NCBI GenBank assembly: GCA_947359465.1
Contig: OX375872.1
Coordinates: forward strand, 135,024,011 to 135,088,010
Direction: 5' to 3'
DNA: 64,000 nt
Source of the DNA: Metellina segmentata
Lineage: Eukaryota > Arthropoda > Arachnida > Araneae > Tetragnathidae
The notes under the pieces were generated by a model. That model saw only the letters and a program-made list of their open reading frames with translations, made no database searches and was not told the DNA's origin. A program made the position numbers and the translations under genes. The stretch's first letter is position 1; each line of letters begins with the position of its first letter. Of this stretch, positions 21,213 to 31,621 are shown piece after piece.

Positions 21213-22087
21213 ATAATAAGTCCATAATAGACTAAATATTACGTGAAAAAGAAACTAAGTGAACACATTCATCTTGAAACTCTTCCTATATTTAGACTAG
21301 TGTCTTTTCCTTGTAAGTTCACGACCTCCATTGAACAAAACCGACTTCTGCTCTGCTAACCTTTCAAGTAACTGGAGTAATAATAGAGGGGTGATAGGCA
21401 CATTAAATAGGGGGAAACGAGGAAGGAGGAAGCTTAAATAAACGACAGAATTGCAATTAGAGATTTAAATATGGCCCCACTGCTGAGAAGCTCTCTCCAG
21501 GGAGCTACTTCCCGAAAGGTCAAAAGGAAATCACAACCTTTACATACACCGCCTGGTTTCCAACAGCAATTTGAAGAATATGGCGATATAATTTTGAAAA
21601 AAAATCACCCTAACATTAAAACACGTGGGAAAAAAGTAGAGGACATTTCAAGCAGGTGTTTGACCTCTCCATAAAATGGTCTTTTTTGCAATATGATGTT
21701 CATAACAGTATTTCAAACACAGGTGCAAAATATTAGAAGACAGCTGATCTGAGACAAGATTTTGGCTCTGCTATTTTTCAGGACTACCAGCAAGATAACT
21801 TAAATAATTCAGGAATGTTGATATCCTTTAAAATAAGAGTTAAAGTTTTAAAACACCAGTTAAAGTGAAAAAAAATTGAGAAAAATAAATTTTACCATTT
21901 GAACGTCAGGAGATTTCTAAGTAGTGTAGTATTGTTTTTGACTCTCAACAAAATAACTACACCTATTAATTGAAAGAATTAATTGATTCTTTAAATCTTT
22001 GGAAATATTATAATGTCTCTTTCCTAAGAATAGAATTCTTTGGATAGATTTTATTGCACACAAGAAAAAACTTTATCTCGATGTTTC
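21213..22087. other. No gene supported
   Basis: A 67-codon frame at 21471-21674 (+) has no domain. A remnant of the 45-bp array lies at 21965-22060. Confidence 0.4.
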
Positions 22088-22380
22088 TCAAAATATTATA
22101 AAATGGACTTGATCCACTCTAATTCTGAACGTCTCAAATATCGATGTCACTGTGAGAGCTACCATCACAGCTAAGCCCGTCTGTCTCAGCTGGCCGGTTC
22201 TATTCCTTAGGCATGTCTTGATTCTTATTTTGAAAGATGAAAAAGTCCGTTTGGGTGTTGCAGTTGTTACTGGGATCACAGCTCTAAATTTTAAGTAAAT
22301 TCTTAACACTAGGGAAGAAAAACTCATTGCATACGTCGTAAGCCTCCAAAACACCCACAGCAGATTTTATCCCCCACTTC
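22088..22380 (-). pseudogene. hAT transposase dimerisation-domain relic
   Basis: The minus strand encodes AVIPVTTATPKRTFSSFKI, then IKTCLRNRTGQLRQTGLA, closely following the hAT C-terminal pattern in which a TATAERSFS-like block precedes a K(T)xLR block. An upstream segment in a shifted frame (EFFFPSVKNLLKI) looks like the preceding part. No catalytic region or termini are seen. It belongs to a hAT lineage different from the copies at 18882 and 53723. Confidence 0.75.
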
Positions 22381-23639
22381 CTTTTCCATAAATCATACTC
22401 TACTTTCAAGGTTCCGGAAATACAAAATTTATCATTTTTTCAATTTATTTTTTGTTATTTTTACAGCAATTTGATTTTTAATTTTTTTACTTGACTTTCT
22501 TAACTTTGGCCATTATATTAGCATGTATAATGGGAGGGGTTTAACCCGTTGAACCCTCACCTTAACTACGTGCTTGGTCTACGGGTAGCTTTTGCTAACC
22601 GAAATATAGTTGGTGGTAGTCTTTACGTGATGATACGTGTTTTATACGTATTCATGACGCAATGAATACGATTTCAGTACTTCGCCAAAACAAATTCCAT
22701 AATGAACTCGGAATTGATATATTGATGAGTCAAAACCAATTAGATTAAACGCCAAACGCTGCTATAACGGCGATAAACTGCATTTTAAGGTACCCATGTT
22801 ATGTATCATGCGTGAACATTTGCTCAGAAGTAGTATAAATCTTCGCAGATCGCCTCGTTTGTTTACACTGAAAATCCCCTCACGGAATTAATCAAAAGTT
22901 TAATAATCTTTTAGTTTTCATCCCTCTGAAAACATGCCAGATACATAGGCTTGCCATAACTCCCTGTTTGACCATGATTGTTCCGGTATGAAAGATCGCA
23001 CCCCGGAAAGAAAAGTGACGCAACTCAAAATTGCAGAATTTGAGAAACATCAACTTAAAGGATACTATAAAGCTTATATTAAAATAGTTGTTTCTGTCGT
23101 TGGGAAAGGAACCCAGGCTGACGCCGTGATGACAAACAGAAAACAAGATTTAATAACAAAAGAATAAATGAAGACGCGCTTGCGTCCTGCTTGTTGACAA
23201 TACAGGAACAGGAACTATAATGCGCATGAAGCGCCGAGAAGAAGTAAACAAAAGTATCGCCGTCTGGCGGATTAGCGCGTCACATACATGGAGGCTGAAC
23301 ATAAGGCTGAACAATAGTATAAGCTTCTTTTTTAAATTATAGGTAAGTATTTATGGTGGTAACTTCTGTTATATTCTATAGAATAGTAATATAACATGCT
23401 GAGGCACCTCATACATATTTTTTAATGACATAACATCAAAATTTTTATTTTTTGACCTGTGTCACTTTTTTTTTGTCGGGGTGCGATGTGACCTGTTGGT
23501 CGCTTCGTCTCTTGGCAAAAGAATACGATTCCAGAACATCGTTAATAAATATTGCAAAGAATAAATTCCAAATTGATATATGGTAGTTGATGAGTCAATG
23601 GTAATTATCATCGTTCGTTTAATCAAGGCTTTTATCCTA
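22381..23639. other. No gene; scattered TTAACCC-type motifs
   Basis: The stretch is AT-rich with no supported frame. TTTAACCCGTTGAACCCTCA at 22540-22559 might be an end of the TTAA-type element whose other end is at 24348, but the two ends are only loosely alike. Confidence 0.3.
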
Positions 23640-24190
23640 CCTGATCAATGAAATCTGTACAAAGGATTCTATTCTAAGGAAAATATCAATAGAATATTTC
23701 CAACCGATTCTATTGTGAGGAGGAAATGACCAATGGAATCTTTCCTAAAGAATATTATAAGAAAATAACCAATAGAATCTTTCAAAATGATTTTATTATA
23801 ACAAAAGGGGGACCAACTGAATACTTCCAAATTATTTTACTCTGAGGAAAAGAGAAATAGCATATTTCCAACCGATTCTATTACAAGGAGGAAAGGACCA
23901 ATTAAATATTTCCAAAAGACTATTCTAAGAAAAGAATCAATATAATCTTTCAAAACGATTCTATTCTAACGAAAATAAAAAAAGGATCAATTGAATACTT
24001 CCAAATTTATTCATTCTGAGGAAACGAGAAATAGAATCCTTACAAAGGACTCCATTCTAAGGAAAGCACCAATAAAACCTTCCAAAAGATTCTATCCAAG
24101 GAAATGATCAATCAAGTCTTTCCAAAGAATTCTATTATAAGAAAAAGGACAATAGAATCTTTCTATAACGATTGAAGAACTCAAGGATCT
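23640..24190 (+). repeat. 45-bp tandem array, plus orientation
   Basis: Units such as ACCAATAGAATCTTTCCAAA then GATTCTATTCTAAGGAAA recur about twelve times with substitutions and small indels. It is the reverse complement of the array at 20450-20900. Confidence 0.7.
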
Positions 24191-24599
24191 TTCAATCAAT
24201 AGATATGATTACTTACTCATTCTGTGTGTTGAGGTTAAGGCAATGCTACACAACTCAGGAATCTTATGCTGCTCAGGCTTGTCCAATACTGGACTTTGTG
24301 CCATACAACCCAAATCAACCAATCAACTCATGGCGCTCAGAGGGTTAATGACAATTTGGGAATATATTAATTTATATTTTTTCATTGAAAAGATCTATAC
24401 TAGTAAAGTACCTCTTCCTACCGCAAATAGTAAGAAGTTTATTGTGAAAAATAAATAAATGACGAGAGACATTGCCTTGAATCTCCTCGGCTCAAAATGC
24501 GCTAGTCCTATTCTTATAGCGACAGCCACCATCCAGATTTAGAGTCGGGAGCAGTTTTAGTGATACAGACAGAACGTGGCAAGTATAAAAAAAACAAAT
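24191..24599. other. Possible S2 relic and TTAA end, no gene
   Basis: 24265-24315 (GCTCAGGCTTGTCCAATAC, TTTGTGCCATACAACCC) resembles reverse-complement S2. GCGCTCAGAGGG-TTAA at 24333-24348 mirrors the left end of the TTAA element at 20378. Confidence 0.35.
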
Positions 24600-25390
24600 A
24601 CACTTGCAACTATTATAATATATAAGATTACTTTGATATCCAAGAGTAATTAGGTTTAATAACAATATTTTTCTGAGACTGCAAAACAAACTTTACAAAT
24701 TTTCATTTGAATCTTTCAATGGATTTAGCAATCAGATATCCATTATTGAGTTTACGAGATATCTGATGAATTGTTACGTTCACAATAGTGATGTTTGTAA
24801 ACCGAGCGTTGTTGAGGTTGCGATAGATTATGCATGTTATTTCATATTGCGAAAACGATTGTATCGAGGTAGTCGGTTGGCTAAGGAGTCATAGAGCAAT
24901 AACATTAGTGTATTCGCAGATAATAGCACATGCTTGTTAATCTATTAGTACCGGAGAACTTCCAATTCCTTTTGTCGTTGAACGGTTACGGGAACGCGAA
25001 TGTATATATAAATAGACAAATATACTTGCAACTAATATACAAGATTACTTTAATATTCCAAGAGTAGTTAGTTGTATTAACAAACTTTTTCTGACATTGC
25101 GATACATACTTGGAAAGTTTTTCATTTGAATCTCCACCAGTGGGTTCAGCATTTTCTTTTACGATCCATTACTGAGTTTACGAGACAATTGATGAATTGT
25201 TACACTCACAATAATGAATGTTCGTAACCCCCCCCCAAAGCGTTATCGAGGTTGCGATCAATTATGCGTGTCATTTGATTAACCGTAAATCGCGAAAACT
25301 ATTGTATTGAGGCAGTTCTGTTGTCTAAGGAGCAACAAAACAATCTTCACAGAAAAAAAACGTATGTAAATTAGTATGTTCTCTCGACTA
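24600..25390. repeat. Diverged tandem duplication, ~420-bp units
   Basis: 24600-24945 and 25025-25380 share in order CTTGCAACTA, AAGATTACTTT, CAAGAGTA, TTTTTCTGA, ATTACTGAGTTTACGAGA, GATGAATTGTTAC and GAGGTTGCGAT. Identity is perhaps three quarters by eye. A C run interrupts the second copy at 25231-25237. Confidence 0.6.
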
Positions 25391-25539
25391 AATCGGTTCT
25401 CGGGGTCACAAATACGGTAGAATCATTACCTTTGGAATATTCTCAGACAGAAAGATGAGTGGAATCAGAGACATACCAGAACATTAAGTAATAGACCAAT
25501 TTGTTACAGATACCCAAGCATCTATCTATTCGAGAAGAT

Positions 25540-25690
25540 AGGTAGGATGGTTGGATTTTGCTGCTCAAGGGCCGTATATAACCATGCTGAGCCAAACACA
25601 ATACATTGTTAAGTAATGAACTTAAACACCCAAGGAAGGTTTTGCTGACACGGAATCTACTTAAAATGAGGATTCCCTACCGGTTTGATT
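25540..25690 (+). mobile_element. SINE family S2 copy
   Basis: TGCTGCTCAAGGGCCGTATA, CCATGCTGAGCCAAACAC, CAAGGAAGGTTTTGCTGACA match S2 in order. The copy is diverged and lacks the common 3' end. Confidence 0.6.
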
Positions 25691-25719
25691 ACATACCGTC
25701 AGTCACCAATAAGAAGCCA

Positions 25720-26315
25720 TTCAGAGCACGAATATAGTTATAACGACAAAGATCCAGAGAGAACATAAAAGGACTTCTGAAGGAGGATCAGTTAACAGAG
25801 TGGCAATTACGTTGGGGTAACTTCACCAAAGGAAGAACAGTGCATAACTCATACAACAGTCTCAAATAGGAGACTCCAAGGTTCATTCGAGATAAATCAA
25901 CTGCTGACGGGGCAAGGAGCCCCCTTAGGGAATACCAACATAATTTTTTTTTTCAAAGACTAATATGTGTAAATGCGGAGAAGACGAAGAGACAGTGAAT
26001 CATATTATCTACAGGTGCAGACAATGGGACGCTATTGGAGAAAAAAAAATTCCAGTGAATTACAAACATTGTGATATAGAAAGCTATTATTTTTTTATAA
26101 AAAAAACTAAAGAAGGCCTTAGATGCATAATGAAGGGAATTTAGACAATAGATTACAAGAAATGGAAGAGACAGGATAGTGAAGTTGATGCAACCCAAAA
26201 CAAACGGTATGCCTATAGGAGGGGCGGTAACCAAACCAAACTATATACCGTCACCAATATCTCATAGTTTTGTTCCGATGCGACGCAAATTTATTTACCT
26301 TCCTACATATCTTTT
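25720..26315 (+). mobile_element. Non-LTR retrotransposon (LINE), 3' terminal fragment
   Basis: It contains the C-terminal coding remnant (25780-26130), a short 3' untranslated part and a 3' end at about 26247-26300 reading CCGTCACCAATATCTCATAG, then TTGTTCCGATGCGACGC. That 3' end aligns with the shared 3' end of SINEs S1 and S2. The 5' part is missing, the usual result of incomplete reverse transcription. Confidence 0.65.
25780..26130 (+). pseudogene. LINE ORF2 C-terminal remnant
   Basis: Early on, WQLRWGNFTKGRTVHNSYN resembles the segment after the reverse transcriptase and RNase H region in R1/I/Jockey-like LINEs. After a stop near 25868 and a frameshift, LREYQHNFF and MCKCGEDEETVNHIIYRC give the C-terminal CxC...H...C zinc-binding knuckle. 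The exact LINE clade cannot be given from this fragment. Confidence 0.65.
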
Positions 26316-26518
26316 CGCGTCCTTTAACTACCTGTGTGATAAGAGTGTTGAGGAAACTGAGAAGGGGTGTAGCTGAGAAATCTGTAGAACAGTCGAGTTC
26401 TTCATTTTTAAGGTTTGTCTGAATAGGGGTGATTTGAAATTGCAGTCTTACCAATTAATCAGTTCGATGTAATCGATCGCATCGAAGTTTATTTTGTACT
26501 TTTAAAAATTATGTTTTC

Positions 26519-26656
26519 GTGAAGTGAATTCAAATAGAAAGTGGGGTGGGGGTGCAAAGCGACACGCGTCGACCAATCAGAGGTGTCGGCGCAAGTGGTG
26601 AAAACGCTCTGATTAGCTTTGCGCCTTGCGCCTTGCGCTTCTTATTTGAATTCAGC
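26519..26656. repeat. Short foldback element
   Basis: TGAATTCAAATAGAA at 26524 and its complement TTCTTATTTGAATTCA at 26639-26654 bound inner complementary blocks (GCAAAGC ... CCAATCAGAG and CTCTGATTAGCTTTGC). The whole 138-base segment can fold into an imperfect hairpin. It has the form of a small MITE and is more GC-rich than its surroundings. Confidence 0.5.
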
Positions 26657-27699
26657 TTTAGTTATTCTCTCTGGCATCCAGATTCTTCTTATGTCCTAAT
26701 CACACACAAATAGGTAGCGGAAAGTGCTTATCGACTACTAGGTCTAACTCAAACAAGGTCTTTGATGTGTCTTTTAGAGCTTTTACTTTTAAACATTGTT
26801 AGTATTACGTTTCACTTTAGGATATCTTAAAAGAATTAAGTATTTGACTGTCTCACGTATCATTTGCAGCACTATTTTTTAGCAAAAAATCGGTATGGAA
26901 ACTTTTTTAATCGGTCTATATTTCTAGCTTCAACTTCTGATGTTTCACGAATACTGGATTATTTGCCTGAATACTGGAGTTTTAATTCACGCGCTCAACA
27001 AACACAAATAGTACTTTTAAAACATCCTCGACTGTCTATAAAACTGATGGTAGAAGTTTTTCGCAGAGTGCCAAAAATACGGCACTCTACTTGATGCCTT
27101 GTAATCAATTTTGTAATGGCTAATTTAAAATTTAAATTTTTAAAGTTTGCAAAACTTAAGTCTTTGCTGGCGACTTATGTTCAAATGTATTACTTATTTC
27201 AAGAATTAACTTATAAAAGGTCTTTTGGTACAGGAATGGTGGTATTAGACCCTAAAGTGTGTGTGTGTGTGTTTCCCGACGCAACATTTACTTCAATTTG
27301 GTAATTTGAACGCTCAGCATGTGGGAAAATCTCTGGAAGTCGAGCAATAAAGTCCCCGATGTCTGATGTAATTATTTCGATCTTTGTGGGTACGAAGAAC
27401 GTTAAAATCTCGGGCAAATTGTTTTCCTACTTTTCCACATTCTAAAATTCATTCATTAAGTGTTATAAAATAAAATAATAACTTGTATCTTAGTTATTTT
27501 AAAAATTACCGTGAGAAGTATACTTGCAATTTTATTTAACGCTTGGTAGAGTGCTAAAGACATTAAAGAAAATTTTTACGAAATACTGGCATTTATTTAA
27601 AAGTAAGAGGCTATTTTTCTACCCAATAAAAAAAATTCATAATTTCTTTTAGACCCACCTAATACGCACATTTATGTCCCTTCTCCTTCGCTGCCAAGT
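26657..27699. other. No gene; one GT microsatellite
   Basis: Short frames at 26864-27094 and 27116-27304 (+) show no domain. A (GT)n tract lies at 27258-27271. Confidence 0.4.
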
Positions 27700-27711
27700 T
27701 ACATCAATGCA

Positions 27712-27880
27712 ACAGGTTGGTAGGTTGTTAATTAACATCGCACTGTAGCAACACAGCGGGCTATTGGCCACGATCCGGGTTCAACCCTGAAGGGAAAGAT
27801 CCGAAGGTAACGCCTCGTACTTTTGAATCACGGTCAAATGACGAGAACAACATCTGGTTTTGGCATACCACTCTCCAAAC
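27712..27880 (-). mobile_element. SINE family S1, 5'-truncated, with 12-bp target duplication
   Basis: TACATCAATGCA stands on both sides (27700-27711 and 27881-27892). The body carries the S1 3' half in reverse complement (GGGCTATTGGCCACG, GTACTTTTGAATCACGG), and the tail side reads GGTTGGTAGGTTGTTAATTA. Target duplication plus 5' truncation is the signature of target-primed reverse transcription. Confidence 0.85.
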
Positions 27881-27954
27881 TACATCAATGCAGCGCAAAC
27901 TGTTTTCTATATTAGCAATGGCTGGATAGTTCCGGACAGACCTCCTACACAGTG

Positions 27955-29440
27955 AAATTTAGTTTTGGGGTTAGGTCTGTTTTCAGGAACGTTTTTACCA
28001 AGTTATATTTAATCGATGGGCCAATCAAGTGTACCCTTCTACGCGTTTATACCAAATCTACATACCTACAAGAAATACATATTTGTATTACATATCTCTA
28101 TTTCAAAATAACAATTAAACATACTAAAATATACCGTGAAATTAATTTTTTTGAGTAGTGACCCTTTACTCTCAAGAAGGTGCGAAAAATTGTTTTCAGG
28201 AACCTTTTGATAAAGTTACAATTAATCAGTCAATCGATGTTGTGTGTGTCAACACATCTACTTATTTCTTCACACAAAATCTTCCTATCTACAAAAAATT
28301 ACACATTTCTATTTCTATCGCGTTATTAACGAAATAAAAAATTTGAAATGGACAAGTAGAACATGCGGAAATCAACTGCGAAATTTACTTTTTTTAGTCA
28401 GATCGGAGAAAATGCGACAAGTTGTTTTCAGAAACTTTTTGATAAAGATAAATCCATCAATCAATCCATGTTGTGTGTATCTACATACCTACTCTCATTC
28501 CACAAAATCAATCTACCTCCAAAAGTTCACATTTCTAATAACGTTATTAACGAATTCAAATCTTTCAAATAGACAAGTAAAACAGGCTCAAATGTACCGC
28601 AAACAAATTTTTTGAGTTGCTTTTGAGAAGCTGTGTTAAGTTTCAGAAACATTTTGGTCAAGTTACATTCGATATTGTCTACACATTTTTATATTTCTAC
28701 AAAAATACACATTTTTAATAATTTTATTAACAAATTCAAACAATTTCAAATAGACAAGTAAAATATGCTCAAATGTACTACAAAATTTGCTTTTTTTAGC
28801 TGTATCAGTCAATCAATTGATGCTGTCTACACGCCTACATATTTCTGAAAAATTTGCGTACCTACAAAAATGCACATTTCTTATAACGTTATAACAAATT
28901 CAAAAAATTTCAAATGGACAAGTAATACATGCTCAAGTGTATTGCGAAATTTACTTTCCTGAGTCGCGTTTGAGAAAGTGAGGTAAGTTGTTTTAAAGAA
29001 CATCTTGATAAAGCTATAGTCAATCGATGGTGTCTATGCATTTACGTATTTCTACAAAATCTACCTATCCACAAAAATACACGGATCTTTCCCTTAAGGG
29101 ACTGATCCCGGACCGTCGTCAATAGCCCGTTGTGTTGCTCTAGTACGACGTTAACTAAAAATTACCAAATTACCACAAAAATACACATTTCTAATAACGT
29201 TAGAATTAAAAAAAAAATTTAATGGCCAAGGTAAAACTTGCTCATATGTACTGCAAAATTTACTTTTTAGAGTCGCGTTTGAGAAGGTGAGGTAAGTTGT
29301 TTTCAAGAACGTTTTAATAAAGCTGTAGTTCAAAGCAAGTGTACTGCGACATGTACTTTTTTTAGTTGTGTCTGAGAAGAGGCGACAAGTTGTTTTCAAT
29401 AACTTCTTGATAAAGCTATAATCGATCAGTCAATCGATGT
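27955..29440. repeat. Diverged tandem array, ~230-bp units
   Basis: Each unit contains GACAAGTTGTTTTCAGGAAC, TTTTGATAAAGTTA, TCAATCGATG, ATCTACAAAAATACACATTT, TAACGTTATTAACGAA and GACAAGTAAAACATGCTC. Starts are near 27976, 28193, 28423, 28640, 28990, 29300 and 29395. Open frames over it are repeat artefacts. Confidence 0.7.
29083..29172 (+). mobile_element. SINE family S1, strongly 5'-truncated, with 14-bp target duplication
   Basis: CCACAAAAATACAC occurs at 29069-29082 and again at 29173-29186. Between them is only the S1 3' end (ATCTTTCCCTTAAGGGACTG through ACGACGTTAACTAAAAATTACC). It inserted into a unit of the ~230-bp array. Confidence 0.85.
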
Positions 29441-29999
29441 TGAAGGAAACCTAATCATGATAACATCAGGTAGAGCATTACTCAATCGTGAAGAACCGGG
29501 GAAAGAGCCGACAACATATGTCATTAGAGCAAATGACTTACTTGGAGGCAATAAATTTCCAACCGAAAAAACCTCATCGCTTTTTGCATCTTCTTCACGG
29601 TCTTCTGATTGTACTTTATTATTACCCTTGGGAAATCAATGCCCCGTTGGGTCTCATCATTTGCCCCGATTTGCACCTCAAAATATCGATAATACCTTGA
29701 CGACCTCTCACAGTTCCTTGTAATCCTCGAAATCAGGTTTCTGGGAAATGCTTTTGTTTGGGTTTCTGTGGTCGTTGGTTATTAACATGCAAATTCTGGG
29801 ATAGATTAGAAGCTTTTCTCCGGAATCCCTCTCGTTTTGCTTCATTTGTAACTTCTGTCAGCGTTGTTATGTTCTCAGATATGTAGTTTCAGTAATCTAG
29901 TAATCACTTCGGTTTTAATTTGATTTACTCAACCCACGGCTATGGACCTTTTTGCACACCACAGCGACGTTTACACAGTTTTAACGCTACACTCGACTA
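29441..29999. other. No gene recognised
   Basis: Two overlapping plus-strand frames (29457-29723 and 29488-29700) show no domain or splice context. The composition is slightly less AT-rich than the flanks. Confidence 0.35.
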
Positions 30000-30002
30000 A
30001 TA

Positions 30003-30200
30003 CTGTTGAGGATACGGTAGCGCGGTTGGAAGCAGAAGATTATTAACCTGTGGTTGCGAGTTCGACACTCGATCCAATCCATGACAGTCTTGTAACGTAT
30101 GGGGCTGTGTTACGTTTACGTGGTATGGAAATTTGGCGAGTGGGGTGGCAGCTCTGGTGTTGATCTCATCATCTGGCCGTGGTTTCAAATTAAGAAATAT
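30003..30200 (+). mobile_element. SINE family S1 with head, 3'-incomplete
   Basis: The head ACGGTAGCGCGGTTGGAAG and B-box-like TGCGAGTTCGACACTCG are followed by the body up to CATCTGGCCGTGGTTTCAAA. The common 3' end is missing. Confidence 0.7.
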
Positions 30201-30367
30201 CAGCCCGTTTTGATTCCCGGAAATTAAACTACCAACCTTTTATAAAATTAGAGGTGGTTTCTATCAACCTTGAAATAAGTCGCAATATTGTTTGACCGGT
30301 GATACGTGTTTTCTGTGCTTATTCTGAACGTAAAGTCAATTGGCTTGTTTTTCAAATATGATTTTAG

Positions 30368-30685
30368 ATAGGTAGGTAGGAATTCTAATTAACGTCGCAC
30401 TGGAGCAACACCACGGGCTATTGTCGACGGTCCGGAATCAATTCCACAAAGGAAAGTTCCGAGAACAACATCACGTAATTTTGCACCACGGTCAGATGAC
30501 GAGGTCACACCTGAGCTGGCACCCAACTCCCGAAACTCTCACACCACGCCAACGTAAGTACATTTGAGCAAACGGCAGTTTTAACCTGCACATCAGGCCC
30601 CCTAGTACACGACGGTCTTTTGATTAGATTCGAACTCGGTTGCTAAACTGTTACTCTTCCAACCGGGCTACGGCGTCCCGATTTG
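30368..30685 (-). mobile_element. SINE family S1, near full length
   Basis: From the tail (AGGTAGGTAGG, TTAACGTCGCACTGGAG) through CACCACGGGCTATTG and ACGGTCAGATGACGAGGTC to the reverse-complement head (AGATTCGAACTCGG as B box and CAACCGGGCTACGGCGTCC as A box). All parts of the family are present. Confidence 0.8.
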
Positions 30686-30769
30686 CCAATGGATGTACCT
30701 TGTCCAATAGAATAACCAGAAAGGTAACAAACACTTAAACGGCACAATTTTACATTCGAGAGTTTAACA

Positions 30770-30850
30770 CAGTATCGGCTATATAGGCTTGAACTCGAGA
30801 CGTCTGATTCACTTCCTAAACAACGTAAGCGCTATGCCAAGGGGTTTATT
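30770..30850 (-). repeat. tRNA-like sequence, probably another SINE head
   Basis: On the minus strand CCTTGGCATAGCGCTTACG resembles an A box and TCTCGAGTTCAAGCCT a B box with the expected spacing of about 35 bases. A folded tRNA with good acceptor pairing is not evident, so I call it tRNA-derived rather than a tRNA gene. Confidence 0.4.
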
Positions 30851-31620
30851 AAGCTAATAAAGCAGCCATCTTCATGCATTTCAATTTGTGAAACGTGTGA
30901 TGAATACACATTTTGGAAGCGAGTCGTCGTCAACAATCAAACCGGTTATATGCTTTATTTCTAGACCGAAGCTCTACTGACATAGCTTCTTTGATACACT
31001 TTTTAATTTAGTTGTATCGATTTGTAGAATACAGGAAGAAGATCGGATGGAAACGGGTCATCGTCTAGCATCAAAGCTGCGACCACGGTGCAGCCTTGAC
31101 TCAAGGCCACGTGGTCAGTTGCCCAGGGGACTCACGAACGTTCCAAATTTATCTCGAAATGATTAATGTTGTGATTATACGCTTAAATTTACCTATGAAA
31201 TAATTTTTCGCTTCCAAAGAGTGCTAGTCTGAAACATTATAGAGGATACTGTAAACATTAACCATCTGAGTGTTTCAAATGCATTATTCCACCATGGATA
31301 GGATAGAGTGTACATTATTAGGTGCTGAATTGAAAGACAGCAAACATGTCAACGCTTTTATCAGACCCAATTTTGCAGTTTGACTCAGTTGTTCAACAGT
31401 AAACTTTGTTTACATTGGAATGAATGTCCGCAAGTCTTTCATATGGGATAGAGTGTATATTATCAGGTGCTGAATTGAAAAATAAAAGTATGTCAATACT
31501 TCTATCGGACCAAATTTTACAGTTTGACTTAGTTGAACAAAAATAAGCATTTTTTTTAATGTCTTCCTATTTATTTAGAAATTATTTCCAAAATTTCTGA
31601 TAGCAATACCCATTTTTACG
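30851..31620. other. No gene; local duplication and a strong hairpin
   Basis: 31081-31116 folds into a hairpin (GACCACG ... GCCTTGACTCAAGGC ... CGTGGTC). A segment with GGATAGAGTGTACATTATTA and GGTGCTGAATTGAAA at about 31300-31390 is repeated at 31445-31540. Confidence 0.45.
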
Positions 31621-31621
31621 G

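Noticed and set aside
27952..28615. Plus-strand open frames of 68, 123 and 69 codons
   Set aside because: They are translations of a ~230-bp tandem array.
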